Shown here: positions 25,054 to 34,400 of the stretch, piece by piece
Layout of the letters: each line of letters opens with the position of its first letter
How positions within the stretch are numbered: the stretch's first letter is position 1
Assembly (NCBI RefSeq): GCF_900091435.1
Contig: NZ_FMCS01000007.1
Coordinates: 1-64,000, forward strand
Origin: Micromonospora chaiyaphumensis
GTDB taxonomy: Bacteria > Actinomycetota > Actinomycetes > Mycobacteriales > Micromonosporaceae
DNA length: 64,000 bases
Direction of reading: 5' to 3'
The notes under the pieces: generated by a model
What the model was told of the DNA's origin: nothing
Databases searched by the model: none
The model's input: only the letters and a program-made list of their open reading frames with translations
Made by a program: the position numbers and the translations under genes

Positions 25054-26691
25054 TCAGCGGCGGGCGCGTTCGCCCGGCCCCGTGACGTCGACGGCCACCT
25101 CGTCGAAGGCGGGCGCCCCGTCGACCGCGTCGGCCGCGACGGCGACCGAGCGGGCGGTGTCGGGCAGGTCCAGGCTGGACCGCAGGGTGACCGGCTTGAG
25201 GAGCAGCGCGGCCAGGATGCCGACGACGCCGATGGCGGCCGAGATCCAGAAGATGTGCCCGGTCGCGTCACCGTACGCGGCCCGCACAATGTTCTGCACC
25301 GGAGCGGGCAGGGCGGCGAGGTTGAGCGTGCTGCCGCCACCGCCCGAGGCGGGGATCCCGAGCGCGGCCAGATCGTGGGTGATCCGGTCGGTGACCTGGC
25401 GGGCCAGGACCGCGCCGAGCACCGACACGCCGATGGTGCCGCCGAGCGAGCGGAAGAACGCCACGCTCGAGCTGGCCGCGCCGATGTCCTTGAGCGCCAC
25501 CGTGTTCTGCACGGCGAGCACCAGGTTCTGCATGGTCATGCCGACGCCCACGCCGACGATGAACATGGCCGCGCCGACCAGGACCAGCGAGGTCTCGTGG
25601 TCGATGGTGCCGAGCAGGGCGAAGCCGATGACCAGGATGATCGACCCGGCGACGATGTACGGCTTGATCTTCCCGGAGGACGTGATCAGCCGGCCGGCGA
25701 CGATCGAGGAGAGCAGGACGCCGGCCATCATGGGGATGGTGAGCAGGCCGGCCTCGGTCGGGCTGTAGCCGCGGCCGATCTGGAAGTACTGGCCGAGGAA
25801 GACCGCGCCGCCGAACATCGCCATGCCGACCGCGAGGCTGCCGAGGATCGCCAGCGCCGTGGTGCGCTCGCGGACGATCTCCAGCGGCACGACCGGCTCG
25901 GCGGCCCGCGACTCCACCAGGACGGCGAGGGCGAGCAGCAGCACCGAGCCGCCGACCATCGCGCCGGTCTGCCAGGACAGCCAGGCGAACGAGTCGTCGA
26001 CGAACGAGATCCAGATCAGCAGCAGGCTGACGCCGGCCGCGATCAGCGTGGCGCCCAGGTAGTCGATCTTCACGTTGTCCCGCCGCGCGGTGGGCAGGTG
26101 CAGGGTGGCCTGGAGCAGGAGCAGCGCGACGGCCGCGACGGGCACGCCGACGAAGAAGCACCAGCGCCAGCCGAGCCAGGAGGTGTCCACGATGAGGCCG
26201 CCCAGCAGCGGGCCGCCGACCGTGGCGAGGGCCATCACGCCGCCGAGGTAGCCGTTGTAGCGACCGCGCTCCCGGGGCGGGATCATCGCGGCGATGGCCA
26301 CCTGGACCAGGGCCTGGAGACCGCCGACGCCGATGCCCTGGAAGGCGCGGGCGGCGATGAGCTGACCGGCGGAGTGCGCGAAGCCGGCCGCGACCGAGCC
26401 GACCAGGAAGACCACGATGGCGACCTGGATGAGCAGCTTCTTGTTGAACAGGTCGGCGAGCTTGCCCCAGATCGGGGTGGTCGCCGTGGCGGTGAGCAGG
26501 GTGGCCGTGACCACCCAGGTGTACTGGGTCTGCGAGCCGTTGAGGGCTCCGATGATCTTCGGTAGTGCGGTCGAGACGACCGTGCTGCTCAGCATGGCCA
26601 CGAAGAGCACCAGCAACAGGCCGCTGAGGGCTTCCAGCGTCTTCCGCCGGCTCATGGGCGCGGCGTCCGCCGTCGCGGTGGGTGCGCTCAT
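25054..26691 (-). CDS. DHA2-type MFS drug exporter
   Basis: 545 residues with about 14 transmembrane helices. Visible are STVVSTALPKIIGALNGSQT, TPIWGKLADLFNKKLLIQ (motif A), ARAFQGIGVGGLQALVQ, PPRERGRYNGYLGGV and VGGPLLGGLIVD (motif C). The C-terminus is a hydrophilic Asp/Ala-rich tail. It probably exports toxic compounds. The ATG overlaps the MarR stop by 4 nt (ATGA), so the two are translationally coupled and the MarR protein is the likely repressor of the pair. Confidence 0.9.
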   Translation of the reverse strand: MSAPTATADAAPMSRRKTLEALSGLLLVLFVAMLSSTVVSTALPKIIGALNGSQTQYTWVVTATLLTATATTPIWGKLADLFNKKLLIQVAIVVFLVGSVAAGFAHSAGQLIAARAFQGIGVGGLQALVQVAIAAMIPPRERGRYNGYLGGVMALATVGGPLLGGLIVDTSWLGWRWCFFVGVPVAAVALLLLQATLHLPTARRDNVKIDYLGATLIAAGVSLLLIWISFVDDSFAWLSWQTGAMVGGSVLLLALAVLVESRAAEPVVPLEIVRERTTALAILGSLAVGMAMFGGAVFLGQYFQIGRGYSPTEAGLLTIPMMAGVLLSSIVAGRLITSSGKIKPYIVAGSIILVIGFALLGTIDHETSLVLVGAAMFIVGVGVGMTMQNLVLAVQNTVALKDIGAASSSVAFFRSLGGTIGVSVLGAVLARQVTDRITHDLAALGIPASGGGGSTLNLAALPAPVQNIVRAAYGDATGHIFWISAAIGVVGILAALLLKPVTLRSSLDLPDTARSVAVAADAVDGAPAFDEVAVDVTGPGERARR

Positions 26692-27158
26692 CGCGCGTCC
26701 TCCAGGTTGTCGTGTCGGGTGAGGGCGACCTCGAGGTCGCGGGTGAGGCGGCCGAGCGCGGCGGACAGGGCCGCCACCTCGCCGGGGGTCCAGTCGGCGA
26801 GCGCCCGGGAGAGCACCCCGCCGTACCAGTCGTGGGCCTCCGTCAGGGCGGCCCGGCCGGCCGGGGTGAGCGTCAGGTGGCTGGCCCGGCGGTCCTCCGG
26901 GTCGGCGCGCCGGTCGACCAGGCCGTCGGCCACCAGGGCGGCGACCGCCCGGCTGACCGTCGAGGGGTCGAGCCGGCTCCGCTCCGCCAGGTCCCTGGCG
27001 TGGCAGCCGGTGGTGCTGTCCCGGTCGATGTGCCGGAGCAGGCCCACCAGACCGGGCGGCACGGCCGGCCGGTCGTCGGCGCGCCGCTGCTTGAGCAGCC
27101 GGACGCCGGTCAGCAGGTCCTGCAACCGGGCGACGAGTTCTCGGCTCGTGGCGTCCAC
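26688..27158 (-). CDS. MarR-family regulator of the downstream exporter
   Basis: 156 residues with the MarR winged helix: CHARDLAERSRLDPSTVSRA (recognition helix), VAALVADGLVDRRADPEDRR (wing) and ASHLTLTPAGRAALTEAHDW. The GTG start has GGGAGGGGAAGA just upstream and is preferred over a Met 33 nt earlier. It is coupled by ATGA overlap to the MFS gene. The intergenic region to the divergent TetR gene has several TTGC...GCAA-type repeats where it may bind. Confidence 0.88.
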   Translation of the reverse strand: MDATSRELVARLQDLLTGVRLLKQRRADDRPAVPPGLVGLLRHIDRDSTTGCHARDLAERSRLDPSTVSRAVAALVADGLVDRRADPEDRRASHLTLTPAGRAALTEAHDWYGGVLSRALADWTPGEVAALSAALGRLTRDLEVALTRHDNLEDAR

Positions 27159-27178
27159 TCTTCCCCTCCCTGCCTTGG

Positions 27179-27225
27179 TTGCCCCAAGCAATCATTCGCG
27201 AATCTTGCGCAGCAGGCAAGTTTGC
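27179..27225. promoter_or_regulatory. Operator region between MarR and TetR genes
   Basis: Several inverted repeats are packed together: TTGC-N5-GCAA (27179-27191), the 10-bp palindrome ATTCGCGAAT (27194-27203), CTTGC-N7-GCAAG (27204-27220) and GCAAGTTTGC (27216-27225). These suit MarR and TetR dimers controlling the divergent promoters. Confidence 0.5.
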
Positions 27226-27245
27226 TCATTGAGAAACGGATCACG

Positions 27246-27251
27246 TACGCT
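27246..27251 (+). promoter_or_regulatory. -10 element of the TetR gene
   Basis: TACGCT, 8 nt before the ATG; the transcript is leaderless or nearly so. Confidence 0.4.
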
Positions 27252-27259
27252 GGGGAACC

Positions 27260-27850
27260 ATGGAGGAGGCCACCGGGCTGCGGGAGCGCAAGAAGGCGGC
27301 GACCCGCGTCGCCCTGCACGAGGCGGCCCTACGCCTCGCCGCCGAGCAGGGGCCGGACCGGGTCACCGTCGAGGCGATCGCCGACGCCGCCAACGTGTCC
27401 CGGCGCACGTTCTCCAACTACTTCTCCAGCAAGGAGGAGGCGCTCTTCCACGGCGACACCATGCGGCTGCGCCGGCTGCTGGACCTCATCGCCGAGCAGC
27501 CCGCCGACCTGGCGCCCTGGGCGGCGCTGAGCCGGGCCACGCTGCGCCAGGCCGACGAGATGTACGACGACACCGCCGAGTCCTGGCTCAACCGGCGCCG
27601 CCGGCTGCACGGCAACCCCGGCCTCGTGGCGCACCAGGTGGCCGCGTACACGGCGATCGAGCGGGAGCTCGCCGGGGAGATCGCCGGCCGGCTCACCGGC
27701 CCCGACGTGGCGCTGCGCGCCCGGATCCTGGCCGCGACCCTCCTGGCCACCCTGCGGGTCGCCGTCCAGCAGTGGATCGAGCAACCGGACCACCCGCTGT
27801 CCGACACGCTGCGCGCCGCGCTCGCCCACGCCGCCCCGGCCGCCGGCTGA
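27260..27850 (+). CDS. TetR-family regulator
   Basis: 196 residues. The N-terminal DNA-binding domain is GLRERKKAATRVALHEAALR, VTVEAIADAANVSRRTFSNY and FSSKEEALFHGD, the standard TetR three-helix head. The C-terminal helical domain (LAPWAALSRATLRQADEMYD onward) should bind a ligand. It is divergent from the MarR-MFS pair across a 101-nt region rich in palindromes, so it may co-regulate the exporter. Confidence 0.9.
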   Translation: MEEATGLRERKKAATRVALHEAALRLAAEQGPDRVTVEAIADAANVSRRTFSNYFSSKEEALFHGDTMRLRRLLDLIAEQPADLAPWAALSRATLRQADEMYDDTAESWLNRRRRLHGNPGLVAHQVAAYTAIERELAGEIAGRLTGPDVALRARILAATLLATLRVAVQQWIEQPDHPLSDTLRAALAHAAPAAG

Positions 27851-27867
27851 CTGTCAGAGGGTGGGGC

Positions 27868-27873
27868 TAACGT
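27868..27873 (+). promoter_or_regulatory. -10 element of the YjbR-like gene (leaderless)
   Basis: TAACGT, 7 nt before the GTG start. Confidence 0.5.
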
Positions 27874-27880
27874 CCCCGGC

Positions 27881-28222
27881 GTGGTGACCGACGACGACGT
27901 CCGCGCCCTGGCCCGCACGCTGCCCCGCACCAGCGAGCACCTGATCCACGACCGGATCAAGTTCCGGGTCGGCGCGATCGTCTACGTGGCGTTCAGCCGC
28001 GACGAGCAGACCATGGGCTTCGGCTACCCGAAGGAGCAGCGCGACGGGCTGATCGCCGCCGAGCCGGCGCTGTTCTTCCTCCCCCGCCCCTCCGACCTGC
28101 GGTTCAACTGGGTCTGCTGCCACCTCGACCGGCTCGACCACGACCAGATGACCGAGCTGGTGTGCGAGGCGTGGCGGATGGTGGTGCCGAAGTTCCTGGC
28201 CCGCCAGCGACTCGGCGGCTGA
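27881..28222 (+). CDS. MmcQ/YjbR-family protein
   Basis: 113 residues of the compact CyaY-like YjbR fold: DDVRALARTLPRTSEHLIHD, FRVGAIVYVAFSRDEQTMGF, DGLIAAEPALFFLP, HLDRLDHDQMTELVCEAWRM and VVPKFLARQRL. The family is described as DNA-binding-like with no clear biochemical role. The GTG start sits 7 nt after a TAACGT -10 element; a second GTG follows at once. Confidence 0.85.
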   Translation: MVTDDDVRALARTLPRTSEHLIHDRIKFRVGAIVYVAFSRDEQTMGFGYPKEQRDGLIAAEPALFFLPRPSDLRFNWVCCHLDRLDHDQMTELVCEAWRMVVPKFLARQRLGG

Positions 28223-28293
28223 GCCTGCGACGACCGCACCGGGCACGGGCGGGACGGCCGTCGATTCCGGCCCGCCGCCCGGCCCGCCGCTGA

Positions 28294-28299
28294 CAGACT
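28294..28299 (+). promoter_or_regulatory. -10 element of the LtrA gene (leaderless)
   Basis: CAGACT (TAnnnT-like), 6 nt before the GTG start. Confidence 0.35.
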
Positions 28300-28305
28300 C
28301 GGGCG

Positions 28306-29637
28306 GTGGGCCGCAACGGGTGGGGCAAGGGTCTGGGTCCCGCCATGCGGATCGCCCCGGCCGCCCGGGTCGACAAGTTCGAGATCTTCTTCGACCTCGT
28401 CTTCGTGGTGTCCTTCTTCATCATCACGCGCGCCACCGCCGCGAACGTGACCGGCCGGGAACTGCTGCACGCCATGCTGGTGCTCGCCGTGCTCTGGTGG
28501 TGCTGGGTCGTCCACAGCGCCGTGGCCACCCGGCTCCGGCTGGGCGAGGGTTTCGTCCCGGTGCTCATGGTCATCGGCATGATCGCGTTGTTCACCTTCG
28601 CGCTGGCCCTGCCGCAGACCTTCGGCAGCCTCCAGCAGGGCAGCGCCGGACCGATGCTGGTCACCGTCAGCTACGTGGTGATCCGTGCCGTGCACCTGTC
28701 GCTGTACGAGTACGCCACCCGCGGCGACCCGGCCGCCCGGCGCAAGGCGTGGCTGCTCGTCCCCGAGGTCCTGATCACCACCAGCCTGCTGCTCGTCGCG
28801 GCGCTGCTTCCCCCGAGGGTCACGGACCCGGAGCTCGGGTTGTGGCTGCGCGACGGACTCTGGATCGCCGTGGTGGTCATCCAGTACGCCAGCGGCCTCC
28901 TGGGCGGCACCGAGGGGTGGCAGCTCACCTCCGCCGAACACTGGACCGAACGCTACGACCTCATCCTGATCATCGCGCTCGGCGAGTCGGTCATCTCGGT
29001 CGGCGTCGGCGGCAACCTGATCGGCAAGCCCGTGACCTGGCCGGCCATCCCCGCGGCGATCTTCGGCATCCTGTTCACGGCGGCGCTCTGGTGGGTGCAC
29101 TTCGACATGATCGGCCCGGCCGCCCGGATCGCCCTGCACGCCGCCGAGGGCCGACCGCGCGTGGCGATGGCCCGGGACGCGTACGCCTTTCTCTACCTGC
29201 CGATGATCGCCGGAGTGATCCTGTTCGCGATCGGCGCCGAGGAGCTGGTGCGGACGATCACCGACCCGGCCGGCGGGGTGGCGGAGCGGGGCCACGGGCC
29301 GGCCGTGCCGCTGCTCTTCGCCGGGGTGATGATCTACCTCGCCGCCGACATGGCGTTCCAGCTGCGCACCCTGCGGACCGTGTCGTGGACGCGGGTCGGC
29401 GCCCTCGCCACGCTCGCCGCCGGGCTGCCGGTCGCCCGGCACCTGCCGGCGCTGGCCGCGCTCGGGCTGCTCACCGCGATCTGCGTCGCGCTCGTCGCCC
29501 TCGAGCTCGTGACGATGGCAGATGCCCGCACCGCGCTGCGCCGGACGGTCTACGAGGAGAAGGCCAGCCACGAGGCGAGCGAGGCGGCCTTCCGGGCCCG
29601 CTGGCACGACGGCGGCGCGGGCTCGCCCGCAGGCTGA
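28306..29637 (+). CDS. Low-temperature-requirement A (LtrA) family membrane protein
   Basis: 443 residues with about ten or more membrane helices. The family signature near the start is RVDKFEIFFDLVFVVSFFII. Later landmarks are VLAVLWWCWVVHSAVATRLR, WTERYDLILIIALGESVISV and ALWWVHFDMIGPAARIAL. LtrA was named from Listeria growth at low temperature, and its biochemical role is unknown. The C-terminal ~40 residues are charged and cytoplasmic. It is followed after 45 nt by a separately promoted gene. Confidence 0.88.
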   Translation: MGRNGWGKGLGPAMRIAPAARVDKFEIFFDLVFVVSFFIITRATAANVTGRELLHAMLVLAVLWWCWVVHSAVATRLRLGEGFVPVLMVIGMIALFTFALALPQTFGSLQQGSAGPMLVTVSYVVIRAVHLSLYEYATRGDPAARRKAWLLVPEVLITTSLLLVAALLPPRVTDPELGLWLRDGLWIAVVVIQYASGLLGGTEGWQLTSAEHWTERYDLILIIALGESVISVGVGGNLIGKPVTWPAIPAAIFGILFTAALWWVHFDMIGPAARIALHAAEGRPRVAMARDAYAFLYLPMIAGVILFAIGAEELVRTITDPAGGVAERGHGPAVPLLFAGVMIYLAADMAFQLRTLRTVSWTRVGALATLAAGLPVARHLPALAALGLLTAICVALVALELVTMADARTALRRTVYEEKASHEASEAAFRARWHDGGAGSPAG

Positions 29638-29670
29638 CCGGCCCCGCTCGCCAGGGTCGGGCGCGACCCT

Positions 29671-29676
29671 TAGAGT
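29671..29676 (+). promoter_or_regulatory. -10 element of the SRPBCC fusion gene (leaderless)
   Basis: TAGAGT, exactly 6 nt before the GTG start. Confidence 0.55.
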
Positions 29677-29682
29677 CTCCGC

Positions 29683-30747
29683 GTGATCGAGATCGCCACC
29701 GAGGTCGACCTGTCCCACCCGCCCGCACGGATCTGGCGGGCGCTGACGGAACAGGCGCTGCTCGCCAAGTGGTTCGCCGGCAGCGAGTCGGTGGGAGACC
29801 GGACGCTGCTGCGGACCGCCGGACTGCCCGGGTACGACGCCGACACCGAGGTGGAGGTGGTCGAGCTGCGCGCGCCGGAACGGCTGGTGCTGCGCTGCCG
29901 GGAGGCGGACCGCAGCACCCGCCTGGCCTGCGACCTGACCCCCATCGGCCACGGTTCGCGGCTGTCGGTGCGGGAGGTGCTGGAGGAGGGCGACTGGGAC
30001 GCCGACCGCCGCGCCGAGCAGCACGAGCGGGCGGTGACCGGGCGGCTCCCGGCGATCCTCGACTGGCTGGCGTTCCAGGAGGTGGACCTGCGCCGCGCCG
30101 AGGGCGGGCTGACCGCCGAGCTGCCGGTGATCCCGCTCGCCCCGCCACGCGGCCGGACGGCCCGCCGGCGGGCGCTGCTGCTGGCCGGCGTGCTGGCGGT
30201 GCTCGGCCTGGCCGCCGGGGCGACGGTGTGGGCCACCCGGCCCGCGCCCACAACGCCCGCCGCGCAGCCGGCGTCGACCCCGTCGGCGCCGCTGGCGACG
30301 TCCGCCGCGAGCAGCGGGTCGCCGCGGGCCACCCCGTCGCGGCCCACGCCGTCGGCCACCCGCCGCAGCGTCGCGCCGACGCCCACCGCGTCCGCCTCCC
30401 CCACCCGTACGCCCAGTGCCCGCCCGCCGGCGGCCGCGCCCCTCGCGGCGAGCTACGAGACGGTCTCCGACCGGGTCTTCGGCTACCGGGGCCAGGTGGT
30501 GGTGAGCAACCCCGGCCCGGCCGCGCGGCCGGACTGGACAGTGACCGTGACGCTGGGCGACGACGCCACCGTCGGCAGCGTCAACGGTGCCGAGGCCACG
30601 CAGAACGGGCCCGTGGTCACGTTCACCGGGGCGGCGGTGCCGGCCGGTGGGTCGGCCACCATCCGGTTCGACGTGCGGGATCCCGACCTGACGGCCACGA
30701 AGCCGGAGGGCTGCGCGGTGGACGGCGCGGCCTGCGCCGGGCTGTGA
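29683..30747 (+). CDS. SRPBCC (AHSA1-like)-transmembrane-CBM2-like fusion protein
   Basis: 354 residues with an uncommon layout. Residues 1-135 are a SRPBCC/AHSA1-like domain (IEIATEVDLSHPPARIWRAL, LLAKWFAGSES, WDADRRAEQHERAVTGRLPA), normally a cytoplasmic hydrophobic-ligand or Hsp90-cochaperone fold. RRRALLLAGVLAVLGLAAGA near 163-182 is a single membrane helix. A Pro/Ser/Thr/Ala linker to about 250 follows, then a beta-rich C-terminal domain (YRGQVVVSNPGPAARPDWTV, PVVTFTGAAVPAGGSATIRF) resembling CBM2-type cellulose-binding folds. By topology the SRPBCC part is inside and the CBM-like part outside. Function is unknown. Confidence 0.7.
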   Translation: MIEIATEVDLSHPPARIWRALTEQALLAKWFAGSESVGDRTLLRTAGLPGYDADTEVEVVELRAPERLVLRCREADRSTRLACDLTPIGHGSRLSVREVLEEGDWDADRRAEQHERAVTGRLPAILDWLAFQEVDLRRAEGGLTAELPVIPLAPPRGRTARRRALLLAGVLAVLGLAAGATVWATRPAPTTPAAQPASTPSAPLATSAASSGSPRATPSRPTPSATRRSVAPTPTASASPTRTPSARPPAAAPLAASYETVSDRVFGYRGQVVVSNPGPAARPDWTVTVTLGDDATVGSVNGAEATQNGPVVTFTGAAVPAGGSATIRFDVRDPDLTATKPEGCAVDGAACAGL

Positions 30748-30762
30748 GCGGCGCGGGCCGGG

Positions 30763-31047
30763 TCAGCAGAACCAGCCGTCCTGCACCCAGCCGTGCCGGT
30801 TGACGTGCCCGTAGGCGAAGCCGTAGACGTAGCCGCCGCTGCGCGGGCCCTCGACCAGGAAGGTCTGGCCGCGGTAGAGGGTGCCCATCCACGCGCCGTT
30901 GGGATCGGTCCGGACGAAGAGGTCGGTGGCGCAGACGGTCTCCCGCTGCCCGATGGTGCCGTTGGCGGCGTGCGCGGCCGTGGGCAGGGCGGTCACCGCG
31001 AGCGCGGCGGCCAGGCCGGCGGCGGCGAGCCGGGTCGGTTTCACCAT
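30763..31047 (-). CDS. Small secreted SH3-like protein
   Basis: 94 residues. A signal peptide ends at AHA. The mature ~65 residues (CATDLFVRTDPNGAWMGTLY, RGQTFLVEGPRSGGYVYGFA, GHVNRHGWVQDGWFC) look like a bacterial SH3 (SH3b) domain with two Cys, one at each end, that could pair. Its ATG lies just before the stop of the preceding secreted-protein gene (ATGGTGA overlap), so the two are translationally coupled. GGAGG sits about 9 nt upstream. SH3b domains often bind cell wall; that is inference here. Confidence 0.7.
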   Translation of the reverse strand: MVKPTRLAAAGLAAALAVTALPTAAHAANGTIGQRETVCATDLFVRTDPNGAWMGTLYRGQTFLVEGPRSGGYVYGFAYGHVNRHGWVQDGWFC

Positions 31048-31358
31048 GAGTCGTAGCCTCCGATGCACTCCAGGCGCAGGTAGCCCCAGTCGTTGGGGCC
31101 GAAGTCGAAGGACGCCGCCCAGCCGTTGTAGACCGGGTGCACGCCGGGGGTGTGCCCGATCTTGTTGCCGTAGGTGAGGGTGCGCTTGAGCCCGTACGGG
31201 CCGCGGGCCGAGTCGTAGTTGTCGTAGAAGCTGGCGGTCTGGCACACCACGACGGCGTGCCGCGGGACGACCGTCTCGGCTCGCGCCGCCGTCGCCGCCC
31301 ACGGCGTCAGGCAGGCGCCGGCGACCGTCGCGGCCACCAGCCGTGTCGTTCGACGCAT
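31041..31358 (-). CDS. Small secreted protein of unknown family
   Basis: 105 residues with a signal peptide (MRRTTRLVAATVAGACLTPW...ARA) and an aromatic-rich mature part: VVCQTASFYDNYDSARGPYG, LKRTLTYGNKIGHTPGVHPV, YNGWAASFDFGPNDWGYLRL and ECIGGYDSW. Two Cys residues could form a disulfide. The fold may be SH3-like as in its coupled neighbour (bacterial SH3 proteins share YDxx and WGY patterns), but I cannot name a family. GGAAGGGAGGAA precedes the ATG. It is the first gene of a two-gene unit. Confidence 0.65.
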   Translation of the reverse strand: MRRTTRLVAATVAGACLTPWAATAARAETVVPRHAVVVCQTASFYDNYDSARGPYGLKRTLTYGNKIGHTPGVHPVYNGWAASFDFGPNDWGYLRLECIGGYDSW

Positions 31359-31420
31359 GGGGTTCCTCCCTTCCTCGGTGGCCCACCCTAACCCCAGCGA
31401 GTGATGTTCATCTATAGGAA

Positions 31421-31458
31421 CGGCGCCGCCGGGAGGAGTGACCCTCCCGGCGGCGCCG
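31421..31458 (-). terminator. Terminator of the large GH87-type gene
   Basis: A perfect 16-bp GC-rich stem with a 6-nt AGTGAC loop, 13 nt beyond the minus-strand stop. Confidence 0.85.
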
Positions 31459-31470
31459 CTGACCCGGGGG

Positions 31471-34400
31471 TCAGTTCCGGGTGATGGTGAAGGTGCTGGT
31501 CGTGTTCCGGATGTCCTGGTAGTTGTCGGTCAGCCGGAGGTTGGTGAAGGTGGCGGAGCCGACCGCCGGGCCCTGCCCCGGCTCGGGCATCTCGTTGACC
31601 CAGATGCCGAAGCCGGACTTGGCGTCGAACGCGTCACCGCTGCGCCTTGCCCCCGAGATGGACACGTTGGTGAGGACCGTGTCGGTGACCGGATTCTCCG
31701 GCTGGCTGCCGGTGTACTTGGTCTGGAACATGATCCCGGAGTACGTCGGGTCCACGATGTCCACGTCGGAGATCCGGATGCCCCGGAACTCCTTGGAGGC
31801 GGAGAACAGCCACATGGCCGGGAACGTCTGCTGACCCCAGAAGTGCCCGCCCGCCCGGATGAGCGAGACGTTCTGGAACTGGGTGGGCGGGCTGGCCCCG
31901 AACCCGACGAACGGGTAGCCGAAGTCCAGCGAGCTGATGGTGATGCCCGAGTAGGTCAGCATGTCGGCGATGTAGAGGTTGCGGAAGACGTTGTCGTAGC
32001 CGCCGTACACCGCCACCCCGGCCGCGCGCCAGGTGAGCGTGGCGGTCAGGTTCTCGAACACGTTGCCGTGGTTGCCGCCCGCGCCACCCTGGTCGGTCGC
32101 GGAGAACAGCGCGAAGGCGTCGTCGCCGTTGGAGCGGCCCTCCGAGTTGGTGACCAGGTTGTTCGTGCTGGCGTTGGTCATGTTGACCGCGTCGGCGAAG
32201 GTGTCGCGGAACCGGCTGTCCCGGATGGTCAGCCCGCTGACGCTCACCCCCCAGTACGCGCACACGGTGTGCTCGACCCAGACGCTGTCCAGCGTCATGT
32301 TGTCGACGTCCTTCAGCTCACCCCACACCTTGCCCGGACCGTCGATCCGGTTGGTGTAGTTGCCGAAGAACGCCAGGTGGGCGAAGGTCGACCCGCTCGC
32401 CGAGGACTCCACCCGGAAGCCGGCGTCGGTGTTCTGCTGGTTGGTGGGCGTCTGGAAGCGCGTGTACCACATGCCCGCACCGACCACCCGGACCGGCTTG
32501 CCGTACACCTGGAACTTCTGCGCGGTGTCGTAGGTGCCGGGCGGCAGGTAGACGCCGACCAGGGTGCCGGTGGTGTCCATCCGGACGGCGTCCAGGGCGT
32601 TCTGCACGTCGGCGTGACTGAAGCCGTTCGGCACCTTGTAGCGGGCCGGATCCGGGTTGGCCCGCGGCGACACCAGCTCGGTGTTGACGAAGTCGATGGC
32701 GTACGTGGTGCTGTTGGCCGGGTCCTTCTGGAGCCGGATGGTGGCGCCGGCCGGAACCGTTGAGTTCAACATCACGTTGGCCTCGTCGTACAGGTGGCGG
32801 GGTGCGCCGGCGCCCGGCGAGTCGCTCGGGCCCGCCTCGGCCCCGTAGAGCCAGATGTGCTTCGAGGTCAGGTTGATCGGCTTGTGCAGCACCCCGTTGA
32901 CGTAGATGTTCAACGTCGAGTCGATCCCGCCGCCGCCCGGGGCGTCCGGGATGGAGAAGCGGGTGACCAGGGTGTTGGTGGCCGCCCGGGTGGTCCACTC
33001 GACGTACGCGCCGGTGGTGTTCAGGGTGACCGCGCGGCGGCCGGACGCCTCACCGGCCAGGTCGCCGATGGTCCGGTTCGGCCCGAGCACCTGCGCCCCG
33101 CCCCCGATCCGGCCGTCCTCGGCCTCGTACATGTCGTACGGGACGTTGGCGCCCCGCCCGACGAAGAGCGGCCGGTCGCTGGTGTTGTTCTGCTGCTTGA
33201 CCGGCAGCTCGTTGGCGTCCGCGGCGAGCACGACCCGCACGGTGTAGCGCCCGTTGGCCGCCGTCCAGCTGCCGAGGTCGACCGTCGGGCTTGTCGCTCC
33301 GGCCGCCAGGGCGCCGCTGTAGGAGCCCGTCAGGGTGCGCACCACCGCGCCGGTGTCGCTGAGCACGGTGAGGGTGATGCCGTGCGCCCCGCCGGCCGAG
33401 GCGACCGTGCCCTGGTTGCGGATCGACACCGAGAAGGTGACCGTGGCGCCGGCGCTGGGCGTGCCGGGTGACCAGCTCACCGCCCCGGCGACCAGGTCGG
33501 AGCTGGGCACCGCGCTGACCGTCAGCGAGGCCGTGCGGCTGTTGTTCGACTCGTTCTGCTCGATGACCGTGTTCGCCTCGTCGGCCGTGGCCGTCACCTC
33601 GTAGGTGCCGGCGTTACGGGCGCCGATGGTGAGGGTGACGGTCGCCGAGGCGCCGGCCGCGAGCGCGCCGACGGCCGCGGTGCCGACCTTCGTCGTACCC
33701 AGGGAGAAGGTCACCGCGGAGGCGGCGGCCGGCGCGGTGCCGGCGTTGCGGACGGTGGCGGACAGGGTGATCGGATCGGTCTCCACCGGCGCGGAGGGCG
33801 CCGCGGACAGGGCGGTGACGGTGAGGTCCGGGTTCGGCGCCGGGGTGCCGATCACCTGGAACTCCGCGACCTGGCCGTTGGACGAGCCCGAGTTCGCGGT
33901 GAACTGGAGCCGGACGTCCGCGGCCGTGGCGCTGACCGGGATGGTCACCGTGTTGCTGCTGGTCGGGCTGAACGAGTACGTGGCCGAGCCGACCACCGAG
34001 GTGAAGCCGGACGCGGACTGCTCCCGGCCGAGCACCTGGAACGTCTGGGTGCGCGGCCCCCAGACCGGATCCGGGTTGAGCTTGACCACGATGGCGCTGA
34101 TGCTGGCGTTGGCGCCGAGCGCGACGGTCAGCGTGCTCGGGTACGCCCCCGGCGCGCCCTCCCAGTAGGTCGTCACGTCGTTGTCGTTGGCGTTGACGGC
34201 GTTGAACACGTGCACCACCGAGGAGGCGGTGATCGGCTTGCCGGCGGCCAGGTTGGTGCCGCCCGGGGTGCTGCCGGTCCGGGTGACCGTGTTGGAGGTC
34301 GCCGAGACGTTCCCGGCCCCGTCGCGGGCCCGGACGAAGTACGAGACGGTGGCGCTGTCCGGCTGGCTGTCGGTGTACGTCAGGGTCGAGCCGTTGACGC

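Noticed and set aside
25054..27219. 721-residue frame extending the second MFS exporter
   Set aside because: The extra N-terminus is the MarR gene read out of frame; the ATGA overlap start fits the family.
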